A model generated the notes under the pieces. The model saw nothing but the letters and a program-made list of their open reading frames with translations. It did no database searches and was not told the DNA's origin. Position numbers and translations under genes: made by a program. A stretch of 64,000 nucleotides of DNA, taken from assembly GCA_045641165.1 (NCBI GenBank), contig JAZUGL010000002.1:31110-95109 (forward strand), written 5' to 3'. The stretch's first letter is position 1. Each line of letters starts with the position of its first letter. This stretch comes from Hennigella sp045641165. GTDB taxonomy: Bacteria > Bacillota_I > Bacilli_A > Mycoplasmatales > Mycoplasmoidaceae. Shown here piece after piece: positions 1 through 10,131 of this stretch.

Positions 1-36
1 GGTTTTGCAAAACGTTCAAAATATGCATTAAGGTAA
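1..36 (+). CDS. 3' end of an unidentified upstream gene (partial)
   Basis: Frame 1 is open from the first base for eleven codons (ending KYALR) and stops at TAA 34-36, directly before the GGAGG ribosome-binding site of the serine dehydratase gene. The tight spacing fits a co-transcribed upstream gene whose body lies outside the window. There is far too little sequence to name a product. Confidence 0.3.
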   Translation, partial: GFAKRSKYALR

Positions 37-45
37 GGAGGAATT

Positions 46-1302
46 ATGTTTTCAGTACGTGAATTATTTAAAGTAGGACATGGTCCATCTTCAAGCCACA
101 CTATTGGGCCAATGAGAGCATGCCGTTATATTCTTGAACACTATGAATCTAAAGGCATAGGAAGAATCAAAATTACTCTTTATGGATCTTTTGCCTTAAC
201 AGGCAAGGGCCACTTAATGGACAGAGCTATTGATGAAGTATTTGCTAAATATCCACACGAATATGTTTGAAATTTAAAAGAACAAACTCCACACCCAAAC
301 ACAATGGATGTTGAAGTATTTGGTAAAAATAACAAATTAATAGTTAAAAAACGTTTTGTTTCTATTGGTGGTGGAACAATTGCTATTGCTGGTGATCCAC
401 CAGTTAAAAATGTTTATCCATATGATAACTTTGCTGAAATGAAAGCAATAATCAAAAAGAAAAAACTTGGTTATCTTGAATTTTTAGCTATGCATGAATC
501 AAAAGCAGATTTGATTAAACTATATGATGAAATGATTGATAGTTTTGAAGGAACTATTAAAATAGGTTTAAGCAAAAAAGGTTCTATTGAAGGTCTTGTT
601 GACTTCCAAAGAAGAGCAAGAATGGTTTATGACTCAATTAAACCAAGCGATCCAGAATATGTTAAAAGAATTAAATTAGTTTCAGCTTATGCAATAGCTA
701 CTAATGAAGAAGCTGTTGGTTATGGAATGGTTGTTACAGCACCAACATGTGGTTCAGCAGGAACAATGCCTGGTATATATAAATATATAGTTGATAAATA
801 TAAACCAAGCAGGCAAAAAATTTATGAAGCATTTTCTGCTGCTGCTTTAATTGGTATTACTATTAAACAAAATGGTTCAGTTGCGGGTGCTACTGGTGGA
901 TGCCAAGCAGAAGTCGGCGTTGCTACTGCTTTAGCTGCTGCTATGTATGCTGTTATAGTTTACAATGCTGATATTGACGAAGTTGAAAAAGCAGGCGAAG
1001 CTGCTTTGCAACAACTTGTAGGTATGACTTGTGATGCAGTTGGCCAATGTGCTTATGTTCCATGTATTCAAAGAAATGCAATCTATTCTATGAGAGCAAT
1101 GGATGCTGCAGAACTTGCTCACAATATGAAAGGTATGAGACAAATTGTTAATATTGATGATACTATTGAAGCATGTTATGACTCTGGTAATGATTTAATT
1201 GATGGATATAGAGAAACATCAAAACTTGGTCTTGCAAAATACTGCAAATATGTTTTAAAATTCAGAAAAAATATTCAATTTGACGAACTAGAAAACAAAT
1301 AA
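46..1302 (+). CDS. sdaA: L-serine dehydratase, iron-sulfur, single chain
   Basis: Deaminates L-serine to pyruvate and ammonia, using a 4Fe-4S cluster. The 418-residue product has the N-terminal (beta) domain with VGHGPSSSHTIGP at about residues 10-22 and the catalytic alpha domain with APTCGSAGTMPG, GATGGCQAEVG and the cysteine-bearing CDAVGQCAYVPC. It is slightly shorter than typical single-chain enzymes (about 455). One in-frame TGA (268-270) is read as Trp. A strong GGAGG lies 4 nt before the ATG. It is followed after 1 nt by a second amino-acid lyase gene, so both probably form an amino-acid catabolic operon supplying pyruvate. Confidence 0.93.
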
Positions 1303-1303
1303 T

Positions 1304-2629
1304 ATGAACAAAAAAGAATATTTAATTAATCTTTTAAAACAACAAGTTCAACCCGCATTAGGATGTACAGAAATTGGTATAGTTTCTTTAGCTGCTGCTA
1401 AAGCAGGACAATTATTACCTGGCAAACTTGTTAGAGCAACTGTTAGTGTTTCCCCTTATGTTTATAGAAACGATGGAAGAGTTGGTGTTCCAAATCTTGG
1501 TAGATGTGGAATTAGAATAATTGCTGCTGCTGGATTAATCCTAAAAAATCCTGAAAAGAAACTAAATTGTTTAGATGATTTAACACCAAAAACAATTGCC
1601 TTAGCTAAGAGAATAGGATCAAACGCCCATATTATTGATGAAAATGTTGATTACCGCAGTCCTGTTGTATATGCAAAAGTTTTTGCTACAGACAACGAAG
1701 GCAATAAAGCTGAAGTCATCATTAAAGACATGCACGATAATATCGTTTCCGCCAAACTTAATGGTGTTGAAACTATTAAGAAAAATAGAAAAACTAATGC
1801 CACAAACGCTGAAGACATTGATTTTGATAAATTAGTTGATGCTCTAACAATCAAAGATGTTTATTTGCTATGCAAAAAACTAACGATTAAGGATATCGGC
1901 TTTTTACAAGAAGGTATTGATTTAAACAAAAAAATTAGAATTCAAGGATTTGAACATCCTAAAAAAGAATGATTATCAAACAAATGAAAAACAATGATGC
2001 AAAAAAGTTCTTCTTCATTTGGATTTTATACAGATGCATGAGTTACAAAATTGCTTGGTCAATTGTGTGCTGCTGTAGATGCAAGAATGTATGGATGTCC
2101 TCTTCCTGTTATGTCTTCAGCTAGATCTGGAGATCACGGCTTAACTGTTACAATACCACAAAACATTCATGCTGGTATGTTTAAAATAAGTCAAAGAAAA
2201 CTTTTACAAGCCGTTGCCTTTGCTCATTACATTACATGAAAAATTAAATCAAAGGTTGGCCACTTGTGTGGAATGTGTGGTTCTGCTTTAGCTGCTGGTG
2301 CTGCAACTACATGTGGAATTGCTTTCCAAAGAAATTGATCATGAGAAAAAATTCAAGACCTTCTAAATTTACATTTAGTTAGTCAAGCAGGAATTGTTTG
2401 TGATGGAGCAAAACCAAGTTGCTCATTCAAAATAATGTCTTCTCTTGTATGCGGGTTTTTATGCCTTTCAATAGTTGAAGCCGGTGGTAAGATTGACCAC
2501 AAAGATGGAATTGTTAACAAAGATGTAGAAAAGACAATTAACAATTTAAGAGACTATTCAAAAGCAACACGTGAAACATGCGTGTCTTCAATGGTTGATA
2601 TAATGGCAGCCGCATCTAAAGAAAAATAG
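1304..2629 (+). CDS. cyuA: L-cysteine desulfidase / serine dehydratase-alpha family (CyuA/YhaM, UPF0597)
   Basis: Predicted to split L-cysteine into pyruvate, ammonia and sulfide through a 4Fe-4S cluster. The 441-residue protein (family about 430-440) carries the N-terminal cluster motif PALGCTEIG at about residues 17-25, and in the C-terminal half the Cys-containing CGMCGSALAAGAATTCG and VCDGAKPSC motifs. Several in-frame TGA codons (1971-2340) encode Trp. It starts 1 nt after the serine dehydratase stop. Sulfide release may also feed Fe-S assembly, but that is inference. Whether the true substrate is cysteine or another beta-substituted amino acid cannot be told from sequence. Confidence 0.88.
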
Positions 2630-2630
2630 A

Positions 2631-2657
2631 AAAAAGTAGGCATTGCCTACTTTTTTT
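2631..2657 (+). terminator. Intrinsic terminator after the serine/cysteine lyase operon
   Basis: Hairpin GTAGG-cattg-CCTAC (2636-2650) flanked by A-run and followed by seven T residues, two bases after the stop codon. Confidence 0.85.
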
Positions 2658-2676
2658 GAAAGTTTTAATTAACTAA

Positions 2677-2922
2677 TTACTTAAGGTTTTTGCTTAAGAT
2701 TTTTGCAAGTGCAAACATGTTAACTGATGATTTACCAAATAGTGGTCTTAATTTAGCATCAGCGTTGATGTTTCTTTTATTCTTCTTGTCTTGAAGTTTG
2801 TGTTTTTTAATATAAGCTCAAACTTTTTTAACAGCTTGAGGTCTAGTGACTTTTCCGCCACCAATAACTTCAGCCAATTTTGCACTTGGAGTTAATTTAA
2901 TTTCAGTAATACTTTTAGCCAT
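2677..2922 (-). CDS. Stand-alone SWIB/MDM2-domain protein
   Basis: An 81-residue basic protein (one TGA Trp). Almost the whole length matches the SWIB fold: LTPSAKLAEVIGGGKVTRPQ near the N-terminus, then VKKVWAYIKKHKLQDKKNKR, then an acidic-turn segment and LFGKSSVNMFALAKILSKNL at the end. SWIB/MDM2 domains occur in eukaryotic chromatin remodellers, in chlamydial topoisomerase and DNA-associated proteins, and as small proteins in scattered bacteria. Their bacterial role is largely undefined. ATG at 2922 is preceded by GAAAGGA. It is monocistronic with its own promoter. A nucleoid or topology role is inference. Confidence 0.8.
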
Positions 2923-2942
2923 TAAAGGATCCTTTCTATAGT

Positions 2943-2948
2943 ATTATA
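2943..2948 (-). promoter_or_regulatory. -10 box of the SWIB gene
   Basis: TATAAT on the minus strand, 20 nt upstream of the ATG. The predicted transcript starts near 2936 and carries the AAAGGA ribosome-binding site. Confidence 0.6.
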
Positions 2949-2975
2949 TATAAATACCAATATTTTACATTACAT

Positions 2976-3012
2976 ATTAATAGGTAATATTTGAGAGAAA
3001 TTACCTATTAAT
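2976..3012 (-). terminator. Hairpin overlapping the gpmI stop codon
   Basis: Perfect 13-bp inverted repeat (2976-2988 with 3000-3012; 11-nt loop) whose right arm includes the gpmI TAA. No U-tract follows on the minus strand, so it is either a weak terminator or a 3'-end stabiliser of the long operon mRNA. Confidence 0.55.
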
Positions 3013-4498
3013 ATAAACTATCCTTATTCATCTCTTTTGGTTTTTTAATTCCCATGTATTTTAAGATGGTTGGAGCAATATTCCCAAGAGTTCCATTTTT
3101 TAGGTTAAGATTCTTATCTGTTGATATGAACCAAACAGGATTTAAGGTGTGTGTTGGAACCGGTTTATTGTTGGCATCAACCATTACATCACAATTTCCA
3201 TGATCAGCCGTAATGAATAATGTTATGTTAGCTTTTTTAGCAGCGTCTAGAACTCTTTTTAGGCACACATCTACTGCCTCAACTGCTTTAATTGTGGCTT
3301 CAAGATTACCAGTATGGCCAACCATATCACAGTTTGCATAGTTGCAAACAAAGAAGTCATACTTCTTCATATTTAATATCAATTGTTCTGTAATTTCCTT
3401 AGCAGACATCTCTGGTTTTAAATCATAAGTTGGTACACTTGGTGATGGAATTAAAATTTTTTGTTCATTCTTGTAATTATTTTCTTTCCCACCGTCAAAA
3501 AAGAATGTAACATGAGCATATTTTTCTGTTTCGGCAATACGCAATTGCTTCAAATTATTAGTTTCAAGAACTTTTCCTAATGTATTTTGATAATCATCTT
3601 TTGGATAAAAAACAAAGTCACTATTAATTCCATCATATTGAACCATAGTTGCCAACTTCAAATTTAAATTTCACAAACTTGATTTATATTTATATAAATC
3701 TGTTTTCTTAAAACAATGACACAATTGTCTTACACGATCTTGTCTAAAATTAGCAATAAAAACTAAATCATCTTTTGTTAAAGCAGTATCCTTGTGACAA
3801 AACGCAGGGACAATAAACTCATCAGTTATATTCTTTTCATAACTTGAAAGGAGATAATCACTTGGCGATGTAAAACTATCAGAGCGATGTTCAAAAGCAG
3901 CAATAGCTTTTTCCATACGATCTCAATTATTGTTTCTGTCCATTGCATAATATCTTCCCATGATACTACCAATCTTAATGTTTTTGTATTTAGAGATAAC
4001 AATTTGTATTAATGGTAAATATCTAGCAAATGATTTAATTGCTGTGTCTCTTCCGTCTGTTAAACAATGCAATACCGTTGGTATTCCAGCCTTGCCGCAT
4101 GTCTCTAAAACTTTTAAAATGTGACTAAGTTGACTATGAACACCACCATCCGATGTTAATCCAACAACATGAAACTTAACTTTGTTAGCTTTGACATAAG
4201 CAATCGCATTAACTAAACTATAATTACTAGAAAATTTGTTGTTTTCCACATCCATATTTATTTTTACTAATTCGGATGTGATAACTCTACCAGCACCAAT
4301 ATTTAAATGCCCAATTTCGCTATTTCCCATTTGACCTTGTGGCAAACCAACTGCAAGCCCGCTTGCTTCTAATAAACAATGAGGATAATTAGCTAATAAA
4401 TTATCAAAAGTAGGTGTTTTTGCTAAAGTAAAAGCATTACCAGCTTTTTGTTTATTAACACCAAGACCATCTACAATTATTAGTCCTACTTTTTGCAT
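3008..4498 (-). CDS. gpmI: 2,3-bisphosphoglycerate-independent phosphoglycerate mutase
   Basis: Interconverts 3- and 2-phosphoglycerate in lower glycolysis with two metal ions. The 496-residue protein (family about 505-515) starts with the metal-binding IIVDGLGVNK. It has the phosphoserine motif GQMGNSEIGHLNIGAGR at about residues 54-70, the DGRDTA motif, and the C-terminal metal ligands in TADHGNCD. Two TGA codons are read as Trp. It is the last gene of the nucleoside/glycolysis operon; its ATG lies 13 nt inside the end of tpiA, indicating translational coupling. Confidence 0.95.
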
Positions 4499-5274
4499 TG
4501 CTCAACAATCTTTAAAATGTTATAAAACTCTTCAGGGTTTAAACTTGCACCACCAATTAATAAACCGTCAACATCTGGATTAGAAATGATTTCTTTAGCA
4601 TTTGCTGCTTTAACAGAACCACCATATAAAATAGGAATTTGTTTAGCAATGTTTTCATCATATATACCAGCAATTAAGTGTCTAATTGCAGAGCAAACAT
4701 TTTCAATTTCAACCACTGTTGGGGTTTTTCCAGTGCCCACTGCTCATCATGGTTCATACGCGATAATACATTTTGCTGCAGATTGAGCATCGATTGTTTT
4801 AAACGTAACTCTCAATTCATTTGCTAAAACATCATAAGTTTGTTGCGCATTATGTTGTTCAATAGATTCGCCGACACAAATTATTGGTGTCATATTATTT
4901 TTTAGTAACGCTTTAGTCTTAGTTCTAACCATTTGGTTAGTAACAAACAAATATTTTCTAGTTTCTGAATGTCCAACCAAACAATATTTAACTTGATAAT
5001 CTAAAAGCTGTTGAGCAGCAATTTGACCAGTATATGCGCCAAAACCAACACCGCAAACATCTTGGGAGATGATTTCTGTTTTACCTTGTTTTAACGTTTG
5101 TGCTGGTTGGATTGAAACATAACTAGGGGCAAAACCATAAATAATATCTGGGCTACTATTCAAGGCTAAATCATTAGCAATTTTTTCATTAAAAACACGG
5201 AAAAAAGAAACTAAGTCATTAAATGACTTATTTAATTTTCAATTGCCAAAAACATAAACCTTTCTAGTAGACAT
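4486..5274 (-). CDS. tpiA: Triosephosphate isomerase
   Basis: Interconverts dihydroxyacetone phosphate and glyceraldehyde 3-phosphate. The 262-residue protein starts VYVFGNWKLNK (substrate Asn and Lys) and has GAYTGQ, the catalytic His in VGHSETR, the catalytic Glu and loop 6 in AYEPWWAVGTGKTP (one Trp TGA-encoded), and the phosphate-binding YGGSVKAAN. It receives glyceraldehyde 3-phosphate from deoxyribose-phosphate aldolase encoded upstream. Starts 5 nt after manB and overlaps gpmI by 13 nt. Confidence 0.95.
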
Positions 5275-5279
5275 ATTAA

Positions 5280-7007
5280 CTATTTAAATTTAACACCTTC
5301 TAATATTGTTTTCATAATAACTCTTAAATTTTCAACAGCAGATGTTCTTAATTGGCCTACAAGTTGATTATTGAAACAGAAATAAATTTTAAATTTAGGT
5401 TCAGTACCAGAAATTCTGAATTTAATTCACGATTCCTTATCAAGAATTCATTCGACAGCATCAGCAGCAGCATTAAACCAAACTTTTTGGATTTTGTAAT
5501 CATGAATATGAGTTTTTTTGCTCACTTCAAGAGCTCTTTTCATCAGTTTTTGAGCATCTTTCTTTCATTCTTTACTATCCAATGTTAAAGAAATAGTTGA
5601 AGAATATGTATCACCAAATCTTGTAAAGATTTCATGAGTTCAGTATTCATGCAAATCGACATAATATTCAGAAACTTTATTTGCCACTTCTAATGCTAGG
5701 GCGGTAGTACCAAAACTATCCTTGTCTCTAGCAAATGTATGAGTTAAAGAACCAATAGCTTCTTCAAAAGCAATAACCATTTTTCCTTTCTTTTCATATT
5801 TGTCGATTAAATTACCCATTCATTTAAATCCGGTTGCAGTTTTAATTACTTTTGCTCCATAGTTTCTAGCAATTCTTTCTATATATGAGCTAGAAACATG
5901 AGTGCTTAAAATATATGGTCTACGATCAAACTTTTTATTTTCCAAAACATATGTAGCTAATAACATTCCAAGTTCATTACCATTTAAGAATCTTCATCTA
6001 TTTGTTTTCTTAAAACCAATAGTCATTCTATCCCCATCTGGGTCACAACCAAAAATGATGTTTGCTTTTTTTCTTGTTGCTTCTCTAATTGCAGGATAGA
6101 ATGATTGATAATCCTCCGGATTAGTAATTGGACTAGCTTCAAATTCTGAACTAATTTTGTTTTGACCAGGAACTTGAATAATTTTCTTAAAACCAAGAAG
6201 CTTCAAGAACTTTGGCATTAATTCAGTTGTTGTTCCTTGAAAACCAGTAAAAACAATTGGCGTATGTTTAATTGGTGCATCAGGACTTCTAAATTTAGGA
6301 TCAATGTTTACAGCTTTAGCGACATCTTTAAAGAAAGCATTAACTGTTTTATCGTAGTCAATCGTTTTAATAGATGGTTTTCTTCCCATTTCAAGCAATT
6401 CATTTTCAATATTTAAAATTTCATTAGGTTTAGGCATGTTTTCAACGATTATTTTAGCTTCGTTAGGAAGAATTTGCGCTCCTGTGTTGTTATATGCTTT
6501 AAAACCGTTGTATTCTTTTGGATTATGACTTGCAGTTACGTTAATTGCTCCATCCAATTCATATTTTCTTATTGAATAACTGATAATAGGAGTTGGCATT
6601 AATTTATTCTTAGAATAAATATATGTTTCCACACCCATCATGCTTAGAATTTTTGCACATTCATAAGCAAAATTATCTGAATTTAATCTGTTGTCATGAC
6701 CAATGATAACTTTTGCTTTTCTATTTCTTGACAAAACAAATTTAGCATAACCATAAGCCATTTGGTGATAAACAAACTTATTTAATAGTTGAGTACCAGG
6801 TCCCATTATTCCCCTAATACCAGCAGTACCAAAATTCAAAGGTGCTTTTGAAAAAGCCTCTTTAATTTCTTCAGGTTTCATTAAACTAATTTCTTTTTTT
6901 AATTCACTAGTAGAGTTTCAAGCAATTAATCAATCCTTGTAGTTACAAGCATCAAGCTTTTCGTAAAACATTTCTTCAACTTTTGGTGTTTGTTTGTCAA
7001 ATGCCAT
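5280..7007 (-). CDS. manB: Phosphomannomutase / phosphoglucomutase family (alpha-D-phosphohexomutase)
   Basis: 575-residue phosphohexomutase. The active-site phosphoserine motif is VTASHNPKEYNG and the metal-binding loop is GCDPDGDRM; substrate-binding and phosphate-binding regions follow. Start ATG at 7007 (MAFDKQTPK) adds 42 residues before the internal ATG and fits the usual N-terminal helix. In many Mollicutes this gene sits in the deo/cdd operon, where it is thought to supply phosphopentomutase activity in place of DeoB. That assignment is inference here, supported by its position between cdd and tpiA. It could also make glucose-1-phosphate for GalU encoded nearby. Confidence 0.9.
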
Positions 7008-7016
7008 AATGAATCC

Positions 7017-7430
7017 CTATCCCTTAATTATATTTTTGTTTATTGATAAATTACTACGAGGAAATAATTTCTTAAATGAAACTATCTCTTTAGACTTGTC
7101 TAAAGAGTAAACACAAACTTTAGCATTTTCATCTGCAAAAAGACTTGCTACTTGTCTGCAAGCACCACACATATTCAATTTCTTTCGTTGTGGAATGTTG
7201 GCTAGAATGTGAATTTCATATATTTTTTGCATGCCAGCAGTAATTCCAGAGAAGATAGCATTACGCTCTGCACAAATACCTAAATTTAGCACAGGATCTT
7301 CGAAGTTAACGCCTTTAAATATTCCTTTGTCAGTAACAATAATAGCAGCAACACTTACATTTGAAAATGGAGCTCTTGCCATAGGCAATAGTTTTATTAA
7401 ATCATCAAAATAATCTTTTTTCTTAAGCAT
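7017..7430 (-). CDS. cdd: Cytidine deaminase
   Basis: Deaminates cytidine/deoxycytidine to uridine/deoxyuridine. The 137-residue zinc enzyme has the catalytic CAERNAI and the second zinc motif CGACRQ; the usual Pro before the latter is Met. The ATG at 7430 is preferred over an upstream in-frame TTG because AGAAAGG lies 6 nt before it. The ATG overlaps the deoA stop (ATGcTTAA), and manB follows after 9 nt. Confidence 0.93.
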   Translation of the reverse strand: MLKKKDYFDDLIKLLPMARAPFSNVSVAAIIVTDKGIFKGVNFEDPVLNLGICAERNAIFSGITAGMQKIYEIHILANIPQRKKLNMCGACRQVASLFADENAKVCVYSLDKSKEIVSFKKLFPRSNLSINKNIIKG

Positions 7431-8730
7431 AAACAACCTTTCTAATCACATTTACCTTTCTTGGTTTAAATTTAGCAACTGTGCAACATTCAATAAATTC
7501 TTTTCATACCTTCTTTTTATCAATCGGTTTAGAAGAATAACAAACAGCCAAAATATCCCCAACCTTGAATTTGTCTCCATATTTTTTTCTTAGACAAATA
7601 CCAGCTTGCATGTCAATCTTGTCAGTTTTTAAAATTCTACCAGCACCTAATTCACTAGATACCATTCCTATATGACTGATTGATCTAAATGTTAGGTAAC
7701 CAGACTTGGTTGCTTTCATTTCATATTTGTATTTAGGTTTAAAATATGAATCTGCTTTAAGTGCTTTAATGTCTCCACCTTGAGATTGAATTCATTCATA
7801 GAACTTATTAAGTGCTTTTCCACTTCTAATAGTTTGTTCAATTAATTGTTGTGCTCTAGCATCAGATAAACTATGTTTGTAAGATCTAATGATAATGCTT
7901 GCAAATTTAAAAATTAATTCTTTCAAATCCGGATAGTCATTGTAATTTCCTCTTAAAAAGTCTTGCGCTTCTCTAACTTCTATAGCATTACCAATAGCCT
8001 TGCCTAAAGGTTGGTTCATATTTGTTACAACCATAGTTAATTTGCGTTTCATAGCTTTAGCTATGTAAGATAAATATTTAATCAATTCTTTTGCTTGGCT
8101 ATAAGAAGAACAGAATGCACCAGAACCACATTTAATATCCAAAAATACATGTGTTCCAAAGATAGAAAATTTTTTAGACAAAATAGAACTTGCAATTAGT
8201 CCCATATTGGAAACAGTACCAGTTACATCTCTTAAGTTGTAGATTATTTTATCAGCGGGAGCAACGTTTTTAGTTTGTCCAGCAACAAAAATACCGTGTT
8301 TTTTTAAATGTTTAACCATTTGTTCTGGAGTCATGTTTGTTTGAACTTTAATAGCCTCCAACTTATCAATTGTTCCACCAGTAAAGCCCAAACCCCTTCC
8401 GGACATTTTTGCTATAGCAATACCCAAGCTTGCTAGAATTGGAGATAAAACTAAAGTAACTTTATCACCAATACCACCTGTTGAGTGTTTATCTACCAAA
8501 TTACCTTTAAATTTACTTAAATCAACGTGTTGACCATTTTGAATCATTGCTTTAGTTAACAAATATGATTCATGTTTAGTTAAACCATTGATATAAATAG
8601 CCATTAATCAAGAAGTAATCATGTAATCAGGTATTGTTTTATTAACAATACCACTAATTACAAAATTAATTTCGTTAGCATCGAATTCTTTTCCTTCAAC
8701 TTTTTTTTGAATGATATCAACTATACGCAT
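7423..8730 (-). CDS. deoA: Pyrimidine-nucleoside (thymidine) phosphorylase
   Basis: Phosphorolyses thymidine/uridine to base plus (deoxy)ribose-1-phosphate. The 435-residue protein shows KHSTGGIGDKVTLVL, the phosphate-binding and glycine-rich MSGRGLGFTGGTIDKLE, and SDARAQQL. In-frame TGA codons, including one in the N-terminal region ITSWLMA, are read as Trp, so the gene runs through to the TAA at 7423. It lies 1 nt after deoC and overlaps cdd by 8 nt. Confidence 0.94.
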
Positions 8731-8731
8731 A

Positions 8732-9382
8732 TTATTTATTTGTTACTAACATTACTCCTTTAGAAGTTCCTAAACGGTTAGCCCCTGCTTTAATCATATT
8801 TATTGCATCTTGGTAGCTTCTTATACCACCAGCAGCCTTAATCTTAACATTCTTAGAAACATATTTCTTCATTAATTCTACGTCAGCTACTGTAGCACCA
8901 GAAGTTGAAAAACCAGTAGATGTTTTAATAAAATCAGCCTTAGCTTTAGAAACACATTTACAAGCATTAATTTTTTCTTGCTTAGTTAAAAGACAAGTTT
9001 CAATAATAACTTTTAAAATTGCATGATTTTTGTGACACACATTTTTAATCTTACTAATTTCATTAGTAACATAGGTTAGGTTCTTGTCTTTTAAAGCAGC
9101 AATATTTAAAACCATATCAACTTCTTTAGCACCTTTTTTAATTGCATCAATTGCTTCAAATACTTTTGCTTCAGTAGTCATTTGTCCTAAAGGAAAGCCT
9201 ATAACAGTACAAACTTTAACTGTTGTGCCAGACAAAAGCTTCTTAGCTAATTTAATGTAGTAAGGGTTAACGCACACAGAAGCAAAATTGTATTTCTTTG
9301 CTTCTTTACATAATTTAGTAATTTCTTTTTTACTAGCGTCAGCTTTTAAAAGTGTGTGATCAATGTATTTATTTAATTTCAT
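8732..9382 (-). CDS. deoC: Deoxyribose-phosphate aldolase
   Basis: Cleaves 2-deoxyribose-5-phosphate to glyceraldehyde-3-phosphate and acetaldehyde, linking nucleoside catabolism to glycolysis. The 216-residue class I aldolase has YIDHTLLKADA at the N-terminus, VDMVLNIAALKD, and the Schiff-base lysine motif FIKTSTGFSTSGAT, followed by KAAGGIRS. Complete and typical in length. Positioned 2 nt after deoD and 1 nt before deoA. Confidence 0.96.
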   Translation of the reverse strand: MKLNKYIDHTLLKADASKKEITKLCKEAKKYNFASVCVNPYYIKLAKKLLSGTTVKVCTVIGFPLGQMTTEAKVFEAIDAIKKGAKEVDMVLNIAALKDKNLTYVTNEISKIKNVCHKNHAILKVIIETCLLTKQEKINACKCVSKAKADFIKTSTGFSTSGATVADVELMKKYVSKNVKIKAAGGIRSYQDAINMIKAGANRLGTSKGVMLVTNK

Positions 9383-9384
9383 GA

Positions 9385-10116
9385 TTAAACCTTCTCTTTA
9401 ATAATTGCATCTAGTGCAATTTCTACCATTGAGTAAAAAGTTGTTTGTCTTTCTTTAGAAGACATTTCTTCTCCGCTTTCAAAACAGTCACTTACTGTAA
9501 CTAGAGAAGCGCCTTTCTTCTTGGCCATTCTTGCTTGTAGTAGCAAACCAAAACCTTCCATCTCTAAAGCATATGCGCCCGTAATCTTGTGTGTTCTTTC
9601 GACTGAAGAAACATTGTAAAAGAAATTAGTAGAAGCAACTCTTCTTGAATAAACTTTAATGCCTTTTTTCTTTGCAACATCTAGGATATTCTTTGCAGAA
9701 TGTTTATCACATTTGAGCAAGTTTTTGCCATCAAGCTTAACATTAAGCCACGGTTTAATAGGAACGTCTGATCAGGCCTCTGTTTCTAAGATAACATCAC
9801 CAACATTGCAACCAGATTTTATACTAACACCAGCAGAACCAACACGATATATAACAGAAACATCATAAAAGTTATAAAGTTCATATGTGTAAAGAGAAAG
9901 CGATGGTACTCCCATGCCAGAACCCATAACTGTAATAGGGACATTTTTATATGTTCCTGTATAGGCAAACATATTTCGAACACTATTAACTAATTTAACG
10001 TCTTTTAAATATGTTTTAGCAATTCATTGAGCCCTAAGTGGATCTCCAGGCAATAAAACACGCTTAGCAATTTGGCCATATTTCGCCCCAATGTGAGCAG
10101 TCGGACATTTGTTCAT
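9385..10116 (-). CDS. deoD: Purine-nucleoside phosphorylase (DeoD type)
   Basis: Phosphorolyses purine (deoxy)nucleosides. The 243-residue protein has RVLLPGDPLRAQW, MGSGMGVPSLSLY (phosphate binding), YRVGSAGV, EMEGFGL and VSDCF with ERQTTF, as in DeoD enzymes. Two start codons are close together: ATG 10122 has only 3 nt between AGGAG and itself, ATG 10116 has 9 nt, so 10116 is preferred. The ribosome-binding site overlaps the end of the lipid kinase gene, so the genes are co-transcribed. Confidence 0.93.
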
Positions 10117-10131
10117 TTTCATCTTCTCCTT

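Noticed and set aside
46..1302. Serine dehydratase and about 30 other genes appear frameshifted or split into fragments
   Set aside because: All breaks are in-frame TGA codons at positions where the protein families have Trp; with TGA=Trp the genes are full length, so they are not pseudogenes.
7430..7436. Upstream TTG start for cytidine deaminase
   Set aside because: The ATG at 7430 has an AGAAAGG ribosome-binding site at 6 nt and overlaps the deoA stop in the usual way.
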